32,973 nt of DNA from Evernia prunastri (Eukaryota; Ascomycota; Lecanoromycetes; Lecanorales; Parmeliaceae): the NCBI GenBank assembly GCA_003184365.1, contig NKYR01000012.1:433468-466440 (forward strand), in the 5' to 3' direction. Position numbers and translations under genes: made by a program. Positions 9,494 to 21,055 of the stretch are shown piece by piece. The notes under the pieces are model-generated. The model did not search any database and was not told the DNA's origin. It saw only the letters and a program-made list of their open reading frames with translations. Positions within the stretch are counted from its first letter, which is position 1; each line of letters starts with the position of its first letter.

Positions 9494-10864
9494 TCATAAA
9501 TCGATTATGCCCTCATAGTCAATATACCACTCCCTGGTTTCCCTGATAATATTCGTCCGACTTGACTGGCTACCCCCATCCCACTCCTCGACCGGCGTCA
9601 CCGACTCAGCGGTAGCCGTGTTCTCCGGCGAGAAAGGGTTGTTTGTCGATGTCTCATCCTTCAAGACATCGTGAGAGATTGGATCACGTGATTGGTGACT
9701 ACCCAACCTCGAAAGTCCTACAGCATTTTGTATTCCCGATGTCGGCGCTGAAGAACCATGTTCCTGAGTTCTCTGGGGGCTCTTGTGGAGTGTTGCCAGA
9801 CCGAAATGGCCAGTCTGGAACATGCCCGACTCAACTCCCAATAGCACGTTCTTGATGTACGGAACACACGCTGTGATAACGCTAAAGGTCTGCACGAATT
9901 GCATTGAGAGGTAGTAGGACCACGTGTCGAGAGTGGCGTCACTAGTACCTCGCTGCCGGATGAGGAGTGTCAGCTGAGCTATGATAGCTCCTATGACCCT
10001 AACAGAAATGCTTAGCCACTTCGTTGCGACGATCGGGGTGATTCTCACAAAGTGCGAATCGCGAAACACGCGATAGCCACCGCTTTCCGCTGACCTGACA
10101 TGTGCAAGCTCCAGATAGTATAGGTTGGCAACGATATCAAGACGACTTCGGTCAGTATATTTATAACACCGTATGCTGTCCAAAATGAGGTCTGCTGGGG
10201 TGTAAGCCGTCTTGTGCAGCATTTTGAGAACTGCGATCCATACCCTGTCGAAGCAATCTTGGCTGAGAATCGTCCAAGTGTCCGGAAGAGAGCACTGGAA
10301 CGCAGAAGCGAAGAAGCTTGCGAATGTCCATACGGCGATAAACGATCCGACAATAAATGTCACTCGTCTATGCATCGCGATTGGTGTAATGTGCCAAAGA
10401 AGCACTAGAACGGCAACTTTGGATATCGCTAGAGCTAATATGTACAGCATGTCTGCAGAGTAAGCGGCCTGCCTGTCCGTCAAATTTTTCCTTTGCACAT
10501 CCAATCATTGACGGGCGTAAAACCTTCTCGTAAGTCGCTACTTGCGAAGCAGTGAGGGACTCGAAACGGCGTCCGACGCCATTGTATGTCTGTACGCAGA
10601 AGGTAACCGATTGCGCGGCGCTGAAAATCTGACGCGCAAAGACTATTGCCTCAGCTGTGAGAGCGCGAGAGACCAGGAGAGGATTACCATAGCGGCCACC
10701 AGGAATGAATCGTCAATGTCGAAAGTGCGCCGGCCTACAATTTTCATTGCCACCTTTGTGCACACCGCAAGAACCATTGTTACTAGGAGAATCCATGTGA
10801 CGATGTTGACGATAGGACTGTGATTGTCAGGAGTGATGGCTTCACGAGGAAGAAAGGCAGCCAT
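9494..10864 (-). CDS. PTH11-like / fungal rhodopsin-domain membrane receptor (5 exons)
   Basis: Exons at 10864-10688, 10628-10524, 10468-10244, 10194-10049 and 9998-9494 give 385 residues with no frame break. The introns are 59, 55, 49 and 50 bp. The joins recreate family landmarks: FDIDDSFLVAAM/IFSAAQS, YEK/AAYSADMLYILAL, DCFDR/QTSFWTAYGVINILTEV, and CFAIRTL/VIGAIIAQL. These match the seven-helix integral membrane domain of PTH11-like G-protein-coupled receptors, with the two cysteines flanking SLPDTW and the helix-7 stretch QTFSVITACVPYIK. A hydrophilic tail of about 110 residues, rich in Ser, Thr, Asn and Glu, follows. It lacks an N-terminal CFEM domain. Members sense surface or chemical cues at the plasma membrane; the ligand is unknown. 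The 5' splice site of intron 2 (GTTTTA) is weak. Confidence 0.88.
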
Positions 10865-12307
10865 GGTACGGTCAATGGCTTTTACTTGAGCGGACCATGG
10901 GGTTAAGGATGGATGAGCTGCGGGACAGTGACATTATGGCAAGTCTTCTTTTTCAGTACGCGGCGGTAATCGCACTCATGGAGAAGAATACACTGAAAGG
11001 AGTTGTTGATCGCGGTGCAGGTGAAAGGTGCAATCATAGCCGCGTTTAAATCCGCCAAGCCGAGGTTCCTCGAGATCGGGACTGTGAGGCCCATAGTGCT
11101 CTAGACCAGAAAGTCAAAGGACGGTGACGGTGAGAAGAGTACTTTTACCTTGCCTGTCACTTTAAAGTTTCAATCGCCTCGATCCTCCTCGGTCAGTTGG
11201 GGTCGAAAAGGAGAGACCCTGCGGCCTGTCATAAGTAAGCTATCTCTTTGGCTATTACTGTACTCATGCTAGACATTCCATGGCTGTGGACGATGGACAT
11301 GCATAGAGAGTGTGGAGGTGCATGATGCATACCAAAGAGCTGATTGAACGATTTGTGTCCGAAAGGAGCGCTAATGTAAGATAAATCATAAAATGGGTCG
11401 GTGCTTTTACCTTAGTACGCTCCGGGCCGTCCTCCAAGGGCGCGCCTGCTCAATCCACATTCATAGTCCGCACAATACATCAATCTCATCATCCTACACA
11501 TGCGGGGACTCGAAATTCAGTACGATAGGCTTACCCGGAACTTCAGACGAGCTGGAGCACGAGCAAGAGCAAGAGCAGAACGAGATGGACGCCCTGCATA
11601 AAAGCAAATCGAGATCTTGATCCAAGCCATGCATGGCAGAAAGCGCCACTAGCGCACCAGATGGTGTCCCGAGCAGGATCTTGCTGGCAAAATTCCAATC
11701 ATGGTGAGCAGCTGCTTCTTTTGGGCACCAATGGGCACCGATCGACACAAAAGACATTCCGAAAAACATCTCTAAACATGTACATAAAACTCATATGACC
11801 ATCATAGAGAGTTGGGAGATCTAGCGCACGCTATTCTACCATTCTCGCATCCATATTCATTGAGGGCCCCAGAATCCGCCACAAATCATTCTCCTCATCA
11901 TTCATCTACAATACCGCCTGCTGCAAATTCGTGAAGGTGGGGAACGCGCCACACCCTGCAGCCGCCATTCGAATTTTTGGGGATGCATGAATTGTGGGGG
12001 GCGCTATGTTGTATCGCACACAAAGCACGCTAATCGAATGGCTGCAGCTCCCAGCGATACGGTTATAACGCCCGAATGTTGCCGCCAAAGGCCCAAGTAA
12101 CACGTTGTCGACCGCTCGTAGTCGGACTTCTATGCTCAATGCTTGATCTTTTTCACGCATTCTTATCCATGACATCTCATCAACGGCGTGACAAATTTTT
12201 CGTGCTCAATCCTTCCCAGTTGCCATCCCGGAGCCACTTGCGAATTCTGAGCGCCGACCACTCATCACTTACAGTAATCCGAGTGCATCACAAGCCTGCT
12301 GCGCAGA
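10865..12307. other. Long divergent intergenic region
   Basis: About 1.44 kb between the receptor (-) and the permease (+). Small open frames occur on both strands, including one made Ser/Cys-rich by a short GAGCAA run near 11550-11585, but none has recognisable domains or splice structure. I see no RNA gene. Confidence 0.5.
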
Positions 12308-14617
12308 ATGAGCCAAGGCCATGAACTCCAAACTCTGGACAGTACCCGTTCCTATGCCGGCCCATACTCAGGGATCAGTGGCTCCCGACATCGTGTCAGA
12401 GATGAGCAAACCCTGGCTCGCCTAGGCAAGAAGCAAGTCTTGAAAGTGCGTCTTTGCAACGGGAGTTGTCCATCATCAGGCAAGGCCTTAAGACTGATCT
12501 CGCTGTACAGCGACGGTTCGGTTTTCTTTCTCTCATCGGCTTCAGCTGCACCATTCTTGTGACATGGGAGACCGCTTTAGCGTGAGTCCATGGCGCTGGC
12601 GCTGTCGCGCAATTAGCTGACCCACGAACTAGCCTCTTCCAGGAAGCATTCCAGAAGTGAGCGCGTTGTCTGATTGCCAGACGCAATAGAGAAAGATCTG
12701 ACATTTGAATAGCGGAGGGCCGGCGGGGCTACTTTATGGATTTCTCATCTCATGGTTCTCCAGCCTCTCTGTCTACATGGTTATCGCAGAGATGGCTTCC
12801 ATGTGAGTTCCCTGGTTGTCAATGCCAGAGATTTATATATCTCACACGCTTAGCGCTCCCACTGCTGGCGGACAATATTTCTGGGTCTCTATGCTAGCGC
12901 CGGTCAAGTACAGACGGTTTGCAAGCTACATAACCGGTACGCCTTTCTACTTATGCGGTCCAGAGATGAGCTAGATCCGTTTATCTTAGCCTAGCAGAAT
13001 AGAGATGAGCCTTGGTTGACGTTCTCGCGCTGACACGCGTCATAGGTTGGCTCACTTCGATTGCTTGGATAGCGGTGCTCGCAACCGGTAGTATCTTTGT
13101 CGGCACAATCTGGCAAGGTCTGATAATCCTTGACAACGACAGCTACCAGCCGCAAAAATGGCAGGGTACCTTATTGTGCTGGGCTGTTCTTGCTGTCGCC
13201 ATCTTCATCAACACTGTAGTTAGTGGGTTATTACCCATGATAGAAGGCGTCATATTGGCGCTGCACATACTAGGATTCGTTGCCATCATTATCCCCTTGG
13301 TGTATCTATCGCCCCACGGATCCGCCTCTAGTGTTTTCAAAACGGTATTGAACGAAGGCGGTTGGCCAACGCAGGGATTGTCGTATTGTGTGGGGTTCAT
13401 TGGCAATGTGGCCACGTTCGTCGGTAGGCACAAAGCTCATCATCGATGGCCCCTTCGTGCTACAATAGCTAACGACAAGCAACGTAGGCGCAGATGCTGC
13501 AGTGCATGTCGGTCTCTCCCCTCGCCAACCGCATTCCTCGCTCACAAATCCTAGATGTCGGAAGAAATTGAGAATGCAGCCTTGAATGTTCCTCGCGCGA
13601 TCTTGACAACCATGATACTCAACGGCGCTACCGGCTTTGCCATGGTGCTCGCGATTCTCTTCTGCCTGGGAGACGTGGACTCGGTTCTTGTAAGATCCTG
13701 TGTCACTTACCTTAACGGAGTTGAGCGCTCACAAGACTTACAGATGTCACCTACCGGCTTCCCTTTCATCCAAATATTCTACAACGGAGTCAAATCCAAA
13801 GCCGGAGCGACCGTGATGGTTTCAATCGTAGTCGCCCTCGCCTGGTGTGCAGTCATCGGGTTCCTCGCCACCGCATCGCGCATGATCTGGTCCTTTGCCC
13901 GAGACCGAGGTCTCCCCTTCCACCGATTTATCAGCAAAGTACAAACCGAATCCTCCCACCCTTGAAACATACCAATGACCGCTAACCCAAAAACAAATCC
14001 AGGTGGAACCGCGCGCCTCGATCCCGATAGTCGCCATCGCCCTCGTGACCATCATCCCCGCTCTCCTCGCCCTAATCTACATCGGCTCCTCCACCGTCTT
14101 CGAAGACGTCGTCTCCCTCTCCACATCGGGCCTCTACGCGTCCTACCTGATCCCCTGCTCCCTCCTGCTCTGGCGCCGCACAACCGGCCGCGTGCAACCC
14201 TACTCCGCCCACGCCGCCTCCGACACCGAGACCGTGGAAGATCTGATCTCCGCCTTCGCCGCCGCCTCGGCGGACCCCACGAGCGACGAAGTCGTCGCCC
14301 AGCCGCAACTTGCCTGGGGTCCCTGGCACCTGCCCGGCGTCTTCGGCGTGGTTAACAACGCCTACGCGTGCATTTACATCCTCTTTGTGCTGTTTTGGAG
14401 TTTCTGGCCGCCGCTGATGCCGGTGACGGCCGAGAATATGAATTACTCCGTCTTGGTAACGTTCGCAGCGATTGCGTTTAGCATAGTGTATTATTTCATC
14501 TGGGGGAAGAAGCAGTACAAGGGGCCTTTGGTAGAGCGGGATGTTGGAACGGGTGTGCTGGTCAAGCAGAATGCAAAACAGGGCTCTGTTGGCGCCCTTG
14601 CTAGAGTGGGTAATTAA
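12308..14617 (+). CDS. Amino-acid/choline-type permease (APC superfamily, 10 exons)
   Basis: Exons: 12308-12445, 12511-12581, 12633-12656, 12713-12802, 12854-12936, 13046-13423, 13488-13507, 13555-13689, 13744-13938 and 14003-14617. They sum to 1749 bases (582 residues), with every phase consistent. The nine introns are 47-109 bp. The protein begins with a cytosolic segment DEQTLARLGKKQVLK, then GFLSLIGFSCTILVTWE and NGGPAGLLYG. IAPTAGGQYFWVSMLAP follows, the conserved substrate-region motif of fungal GABA/choline/amino-acid permeases. Later landmarks are MSEEIENAALNVPRAIL and SRMIWSFARDRGLPFH. About 12 membrane helices are expected, with a soluble loop at TETVEDLISAFAAASA. It should import an amine or amino acid across the plasma membrane by cation symport; the exact substrate is not readable. 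It appears intact. Confidence 0.9.
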
Positions 14618-16854
14618 GACCGATATAGACCCAAAGTATAGACGACACGTATTTATTTCATGGACGTGAAAACAGAGGTCCTAGAAGCAGAATTAAAGGA
14701 TATTCGTCCGAGTCAAGCCAATGCAATCGTCTTCAAAGCGCGAAATGTCAAGTAGGAAATTCAACCACCACCTCAAAAAGAGAACAAAGACCAATGCAAT
14801 TTACACGAAAGGCGCCAAACGATGTGATACTACAAAAGTCGTATCCGTCATTGCAGGTAAAGACCGTGATTAATTTTCCCCTTGGTAACACTTTGTCGGA
14901 CCGATACTACTCGTGCCCGTTGACATGCAAAGCGGGAAACCAAACCCCCAATTGCTCGACCCTCCAATCTCCTTATGGAGATACGGCCTACTCACTCACG
15001 CCCCCTTCGTTACGGCAGTACTGCCTTATATGACCCCGTTCCTACTGTGTTGCGCTGAAGCACCAAGTTGTACTCTTGTAGGATTTTCCCCAATGCTGCC
15101 TCTACAGACAAGCCCGCCCTCTAACCCGGCTTCGTTGACCTGTGAAATCTTGAGGGAGTGCTTCAAGTGAGGTCAGGAGATCAGTGACATGCCGATCGGG
15201 TATCTTAATTCTTGGCCCACTTGCTCCGTTCGCTCGTTCTCAAGTAGCTCGTAGCAATGTTTGCACATCGCGAAGGCGCCAGCCTTGCGACTTTCCGAAG
15301 CGACGGATGGTACCAACCCATGCTTTCCTTTGAGCGCAAAGCATGCATTTGTTGACACGATTCACATCATGCTCTTTCAAATCGTCGACTGCCTTTTCCA
15401 GTATCCATCTCTATGTATGTTTCTCCGTCTTGATTTTCGGCAGATTGGGTTCTCTGTGTGTACTGTGTCTTCAATCGCACTTTTTACACTCATCAGCCTG
15501 CTCTCAGATCTTAGGCTTCCTTCGTCCGTTCTCGTGGAGTCTGCGAGAGGGATCTTCGCTGGGAGCGGAAGTCTGGAGGTAAGGTAGGATAAGAATGGCG
15601 TTGCGAATATCTGAAGATGGTAGTTTAATAGCGTTCTGAAGCGGAGGTGCTCAAGCGCTGTTGGGAGGGTGGTGCGGATGGGTAGAGTGCGCTTCGTATT
15701 TCTCTCCGAGTCATGGAACACTGCGTAGGGTCATTAGCTCTTTGCTCGTTCCTGAAGCTGATGGTCCAAGCTGCATGCCGTGCCATCCCTTCCGTCATCA
15801 TTGAGAAAGAGTGCCACGCGTAGGATGTGACCAGATTCCGATTAGACGTACCTTCTTCTCCTGAAACTCCTTGCTGCACGCACTACTATACTCGCCGGCC
15901 CACGACCTCTTATTTGATGACCATCGTCCAGCCCAGCTATGCTTTCCATCAATTCACATATCCCGTAATCAGCCCCGTCATCAAGGATGCACAGGTCGAA
16001 AGCATACTGGTCGCGCTTTCCCCTCTATGTTATCCATGCCGTTGCCAGCTCTTATCTCTTCTTCTCAAGGACCGACCCAGGCGCTGCCATCCATCCGCCA
16101 CTTTCCCACAGTCGCGAAAGTCCTTATCACGATGTTGATGTGCTTCTAGATTGCGGATAGAGGCTCAGCCCTTCTCTTCCATGCTCGATAGGGCGTTGCT
16201 TCAAGTTGACGATTGGATCGTAAGGGGGCTAGCGCGGCATTGTTAGAAGCCTGGGGTAAGAAGTCAGCTTAGAACAAAGCTGGGAGTGTCAGCAACGTTA
16301 TGGACACATACCGTAGTCTTCTCCGCCTTCTATTTTGCGGAAGGGGCGTCCTCCTCCTTTACCTTGCCAGTGGAGGATGTCTTTGGCGCTCGCGCGCCGT
16401 CAGGATTGGTGTCTGTCTCCGCAATTGTCAACTTCGAGGGAGTCGTGGTGGAGATTCCGGTGTACAACATACCATGTTGGGATAATTGCAAGAAGTGGCT
16501 GCTCGGTGCCTCGGGTGCTTAATCTCGAGGTGTGTGCTTAGCTCATCAGATACCGGGTCACGTGACTGATTATTACTTCCATGCGGCGATAGCAGAGAAA
16601 CGGGCTGTGTCACGAACTGCACTCGCGCCAGACTACATGTAGAGCGGTTTTTGACTACCAAGTCCAACTAAGACAAGTGAGTTGGTCTTTAAATGTCTGC
16701 CAACTGGCGAAGTCAAGGTGGATATCAAATGCCGACCTCGCGCTGTCGCAAGTCATACCTGAAAGGAACGATGGTCCTCAACTAAACAAGCAAGTCAAGC
16801 ACTGGCATACATTAAGCCGATCTCCATTGTGACCGATGACAAATCTTCGCAACA
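14618..16854. other. Gene-poor region
   Basis: About 2.2 kb with only short open frames in all six frames. None shows a recognisable domain, a good start context and splice structure together. One 78-residue plus-strand frame at 16286-16522 is mildly hydrophobic at its start, but I cannot support it. Confidence 0.5.
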
Positions 16855-17428
16855 CTAATCCTCTCTATCTGTGACTTTCGTTGCCCTCACCATGTAGTAC
16901 TTTTTGTGCATCCTACGCTTCTGGCGAGAGGATTCCCCAAAAATAGAGAAGTCTTGATCCTTAATCCCAGCGATATCCACTATCCCAGTCTCTTTCAGTC
17001 CAGCGACGAATTCTCTGCTACCATTCCCCATCTCCTTTCTGCCATCCAGCATTGCTTCGAAACTCGGGTTCGCAGAGCCATACTGTATATCGTCGATTTC
17101 CACTATCACAAGGACGCCATCTTTTCCGAGACGACTCACGAGAGCATTTACAAGCTCTATCGATTGCACATCGGCTAAAGCGTGATAGTCTGTGAGGAAG
17201 GGGTCTATGATCAACTATGTGTACAGGCATTCCTTTATAATAGAATCGGTATTACCGGAGACAGGTTTACTGGGGGGAAGTTACGCACATCATCACCAAA
17301 TCAAATGACTGGCACACCTCCCTCCGAAGCATTATTTGCAGCGCATTGCCCTCCTCCTTGATTTTTCGAGCGAGCTTCCAATTTGGGTTGGTTGCAACCT
17401 TCAACACCGTACTTTGCGTGGAGGTCTT
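16855..17428 (-). pseudogene. Possible SAM-methyltransferase C-terminal remnant
   Basis: Two minus-strand blocks appear to belong together. The first is 17428-17297 (KVATNPNWKLARKIKEE, ending QSFDL). The second is 17214-16855, opening LIIDPFLTDYHALADV and continuing VNALVSRLGKDGVLVIVEID. An 82-bp GTGATG...CACATAG intron (17296-17215) would join them in frame. The second block ends in HKKYYMVRATK. A strand followed by Asp-Pro, a helix, then GKDGVLVIVE resembles the distal half of a class I methyltransferase fold. The N-terminal half with the glycine-rich SAM loop is not found upstream, where TGA at 17429-17431 closes the frame. This is therefore a fragment or a gene whose first exons I failed to model. 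The family call is tentative. Confidence 0.38.
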
Positions 17429-18160
17429 TCATGGCCGAAGAAAATGTCCAGCTGATAGGCTGGTTTCCATCTATCAAGTCTGCTGCCGAAGGTTGAACTA
17501 CTCCTTCCTAGTAGAAGGGATTCTAAAAAGAAAAGCTTCGAGTCCTGGGTCGAAATGGTCTAAGTGCACGTATGGGATAGGAAAAAATAATGAAGAAGGC
17601 GAGCCGTAGCTACCGATGGCCGTCGACCGAGATGTGTCCATTGGCGGCGAAAAATCTGGCGTGAACGCGATGAGATCCAAGCACCGAGGTCATGCATAAC
17701 TAGCGCCGGCCCTCAGTTTTAAAGGAATTCCCAGCATTCACGGTAGACCTATAGTGCTTTTAGGCGAAGACTTTCTAAGGGCTCTGGGGAATTAGTACGC
17801 TCCAGTTGCATGTGTGATGTTTCCTACGAAGGTTTATAGCAGGCATGATCAGCCAACGACAAGGGGACCACATGCGCCATGGCGAAGCAATAAGGTTTCC
17901 TTGGGAACATTTCCACGTCTTGATACCATCGTCTCATCCGCTGCCGCTGTTTTCTCTCTCATCTCTTCTTCTCTTCCCACCTCTTCCTCCGCCTTTGGCA
18001 ACCACATCCGACCGAATTTTCAACGGGTCGTGATGTGATACATAACCCTTGAGATTTATGTCGTACATACACGCGACATCTGATAAAACCAACAACCCAA
18101 ACTTCCCAGCGCCGGATTCCACAGTCGGCGTCCTCTCTCACGAAGACGAGACTGATCTGA
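17429..18160. other. Intergenic region
   Basis: About 730 bp with no supported gene. A minus-strand frame at 17498-17680 could be an upstream exon of the methyltransferase-like remnant, but it has no recognisable motif. A pyrimidine-rich stretch lies at about 17935-17995. Confidence 0.4.
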
Positions 18161-18566
18161 TCACTGAGTCCCGCACTGATACCCTTCCCTAACCATCTCG
18201 CGCGCCATCTCCTTATCGCCCGGGAAAATCAAACCGGTGAGCTCGGCGATATCGGCGTCGATCTTATCCAACTGCTCTCTGATCTTCTGCGCATTGCGCA
18301 TGGGCAACGTCTGTTGCAACGTATCGACCTCTCGGATTTTGGCTTGGGCCGACACCTATTGAGAGGAGGGACACCATCATCAACCGTCGCCATTGATTTG
18401 ACAGCTTTCTCCCAAGAAGGAAGAAGGGAGGAGTGTTTCCACCGCATTTGGGCAAACCTACGAGAGATATATATGTTAACTTCAGTCCTTCGGTCAGGAG
18501 CTTGTCCCCGTTCGAGTATCGCAGCAAGATATGATCGAATTTTTTTAGCTCTTCGGCGGACGGCAT
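18161..18566 (-). CDS. Small helical protein of unknown function (2 exons)
   Basis: Exon 1 is 18566-18462 from ATG (MPSAEELKKFDHILLRY) and exon 2 is 18355-18161, joined across a 106-bp intron (GTAGGT...CTCAATAG), both phase 0. The product is 99 residues. It is almost entirely charged and helical: KIREVDTLQQTLPMRNAQKI, then REQLDKIDADIAELTGLIF, which looks coiled-coil-like, ending EGYQCGTQ. There is no signal peptide, membrane segment or catalytic motif. Charged regular helices and a clean splice make it more credible than chance, but I do not recognise the family. A longer 5' exon cannot be ruled out. Confidence 0.5.
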
Positions 18567-19640
18567 GTTGTCGTACTGTTCTCTATCGCCGGGGGGAGTT
18601 TGCACTGAAGCTCAATTGCAAAGAAGAGAGAACTTCTGGCGGGGAGAGGTTCTTTAAGGCAAAATCGAAGGGGTTTTGGTTTTATATGTCGAAGTGATTT
18701 TAAGAGACCGGAGAGGACGGTGATCTTTGTAGACCAGAAGACCAAAAGCAGGCAAACGGTTCGTACATGGAACGACTGCTTTGGACCAGTCACGGTGCGA
18801 CAGAGGGGGTATTGTGCTCAAGCCTCGGACGATCATGAGCTGTTCGACGACGAAAGTCGTACTCGCCCCGGAGACTATAAGCACGCGACGAATCGACATT
18901 CCAAACCTTCGAAAAAACTCAACCATTCCTGCGCCAGGAAGACACGCTAGAAAACAGCATTGAAACCGGCCGCATTCTTTTCAAAGATAATACGCACCAC
19001 CAACACCTTACTCCCAGCTCCGTCATCATATCCCGCATCCACAACTCATAGGCTATTGTTCCGCACAACCTTTGCACTAGGTATTTCGGGATAGACAAAT
19101 TCGAAGCCCGGCGTAGAAAGGATAAGAATCAACAATTCTATACAACAACGGAGCAAAAACGAAACCCTTCCCCCAACCCCCCGTGTGACAAAGCACTCAA
19201 ATCAACCACACAACCCCACCATCCATCTTCCACAACCTGTAACCGACGAGCCAGTCAAAAGCTCTGTTCAAGATTCCCATCTCCCCGTTCCCATCTTCCA
19301 CTTTAACAATGCCCTACTACGAACAGCAAAGAACCAACCAGCCAAGATCAACCCCAGACCTCTCCTCCCACAGGGAAAAGACAACCTTTCGAGTACTTCA
19401 ATCGTCCGCTCACCACCTTTGAAGAAACTTATCTGGCGCGTTATTTGCCAGCCTTCCACGCCCAGCCTCGCACACAGCAAGTCATAATCACACCAACAGC
19501 ATCAAATACCAAGAGAAAACAGCTTCACGGATACCATCTATGCCTTGTTACCCATCTATTTTTCATTTTCAATCATTCGTTATCATTGTCTCTCATCTTT
19601 ATCTCTCGTTGTCACTCATCTTTTCTTATTCTCTCTCCTG
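18567..19640. other. Intergenic region leading into low-complexity DNA
   Basis: About 1.07 kb. It holds an unassigned minus-strand frame (18654-18926) and unassigned frames around 19185-19487. One plus-strand start near 19308 (MPYYEQQRTNQP) has a good start context but closes after about 37 codons. Nothing here can be supported as a gene. Confidence 0.4.
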
Positions 19641-19766
19641 ACCCTCTCCCATTACCCTCTCCCATTACCCTCTTCCATTACCCTCTTCCATTACCCTCTC
19701 CCATCACTCTCTTCCATTACCCTCTCCCATTACCCTCTCCCATTACCCTCTCCCATTACCATCTCC
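19641..19766. repeat. 13-bp tandem repeat, CATTACCCTCTCC
   Basis: Nine imperfect 13-bp units (19650-19766), preceded by a partial unit from 19641. Variation is mainly C/T at position 12. The plus strand is almost purely pyrimidine apart from the A residues. It is not a telomere variant, as the unit is 13 bases with CTCTCC. Confidence 0.9.
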
Positions 19767-19984
19767 TCTACATCACTTTCTTGCCACACCCCACCCATCC
19801 ACTCTTCACGCTCCACGCTCCACGCTAGACAATCCCCTCAGACGCAACCTCCAGACGCGCGCGATCCGAGATCCAGCCCACTCCGTTCCATTTGAACCCC
19901 CATTCACCATCCTCGAGCGCTTTTACATTCATTTCCCCCCCAATCATTAGCGCATCACCAACGTATCGTCAGCCCGACTTATCA

Positions 19985-20100
19985 CAACACCCACCTCTCC
20001 AACCCCAACCCCACCTCTCCACACCCACCTCTCCACACCCACCTCTCCAACCCCACCCCCACCTCTTCAATCTCTTCCCCCCCCCCACCTTTCCAACCAC
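19985..20100. repeat. C-rich CCACCTCTCCA degenerate tandem repeat
   Basis: Repeated CCCACCTCTCCA blocks separated by ACACCC or ACCCC, trailing into C-runs near 20077-20088. It shares pyrimidine strand bias with the 13-bp array upstream. Confidence 0.8.
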
Positions 20101-20515
20101 ACACCAACTGCACGCATAAGGTCCTACCATGACCAATCCCTATATCAAACCGATTGACGAGGGGTCTAGCCAACAACGGGACTAGCCTGCCCTTGGCCCA
20201 CAGTAGATGTCTGGCCTCTGCCGACCATTCTTCTAGACTAGTCATCCCTCCTACCTCTAGGCCACACCCTTGGCGTCCATCATTTCTAGACCATCCCCAA
20301 TCTCCATACCATCCAAAGCAAGACTCTTAAGATCCATCTACCTCGAACAGCTGGACTCGCACCCAACAAGGCAGGTCTTAGAGTCTCGACGAACATAAGA
20401 TAGCAAGCGCTCTTCGGAAGCTCTTTTGGGCGCAGTGAGTTGTTACTTTTACCTTGAGCGATGACGGTGGCGAAGATAGTATGGCGATGGCGGTGAGTGA
20501 GAAGGGGATGGAGAT

Positions 20516-20990
20516 ATAGATGAAGATGAAGATGGGGATAAAGATGGGGATGGAGATGAAGATAAAGATGAGAATGGAGATGGTGTTTAAAAAGGAGTTT
20601 GGGATGAAGTTGAAGATGAAGGTAGAGATAAGAATGACGATGGCGGAGATGATGATTGCGAAGATAATGAAAGAGATGAGAATGAAGATGGAGATGAGGA
20701 TGAAGATGGAATTAAAAATGAAGATAATTAAGATCGAGATAGAGATAGAGATAGAGATAGAGATGAAGATGAAGATTATGATAAAGATGTAGATGCAAAT
20801 GGAGATAGATATAGATATGGAGATGAAGATTATGATGAATAATATGATGAAGATGAAGATAGTGACGAAGATGAAGATAAAGATGAAGTTTGAGATGAAG
20901 TTTGAGATGAAGACGGAGATGAAAATAACGACGAGACTAACGAAGAGACTAATTATAAAGACAAGAATAAAGACGCGAACGCAGACAAAG
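20516..20990. repeat. Purine-rich GATGAA/GAGATA low-complexity tract
   Basis: About 475 bp of GATGAAGATG-, GAGATGAA- and GAGATA-like units, nearly free of C on the plus strand. The long Phe/Ile-rich frame on the opposite strand and Lys/Met-rich frames on this strand are by-products of the repeat. Confidence 0.9.
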
Positions 20991-21039
20991 TCAATTACGG
21001 AGATGCAGATACCCCGTAGCAGTAGACCCACCTTCTGTA

Positions 21040-21055
21040 CCCCCCCCCCCCCCCC
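21040..21055. repeat. Poly-C run of 16
   Basis: Sixteen C residues, followed closely by AACCCAAAAAACCCCCCCC. Homopolymer length here is unreliable in most sequencing chemistries. Confidence 0.9.

Noticed and set aside
10903..11094. 63-codon minus-strand frame just upstream of the receptor
   Set aside because: The receptor already has a suitable ATG at 10864 and the frame shows no membrane helix or family motif.
11494..11769. 91-codon minus-strand frame with a Ser/Cys repeat
   Set aside because: The repeat comes from a GAGCAA microsatellite-like run; the rest is unrecognisable.
16286..16522. 78-codon plus-strand frame with a mildly hydrophobic start
   Set aside because: No homology cue, no splice partner and an overlapping set of equally long frames.
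8011..17428. Secondary-metabolite cluster (hydrolase, permease, methyltransferase-like)
   Set aside because: No polyketide synthase, peptide synthetase, terpene cyclase or pathway regulator is present, and the methyltransferase is a fragment.
18654..18926. 90-codon minus-strand frame upstream of the 99-residue gene
   Set aside because: It is in another frame, no convincing intron joins it, and no domain is recognisable.
19641..19766. Regular short repeats as a CRISPR array
   Set aside because: The units are contiguous 13-mers without spacers, in a fungal genome.
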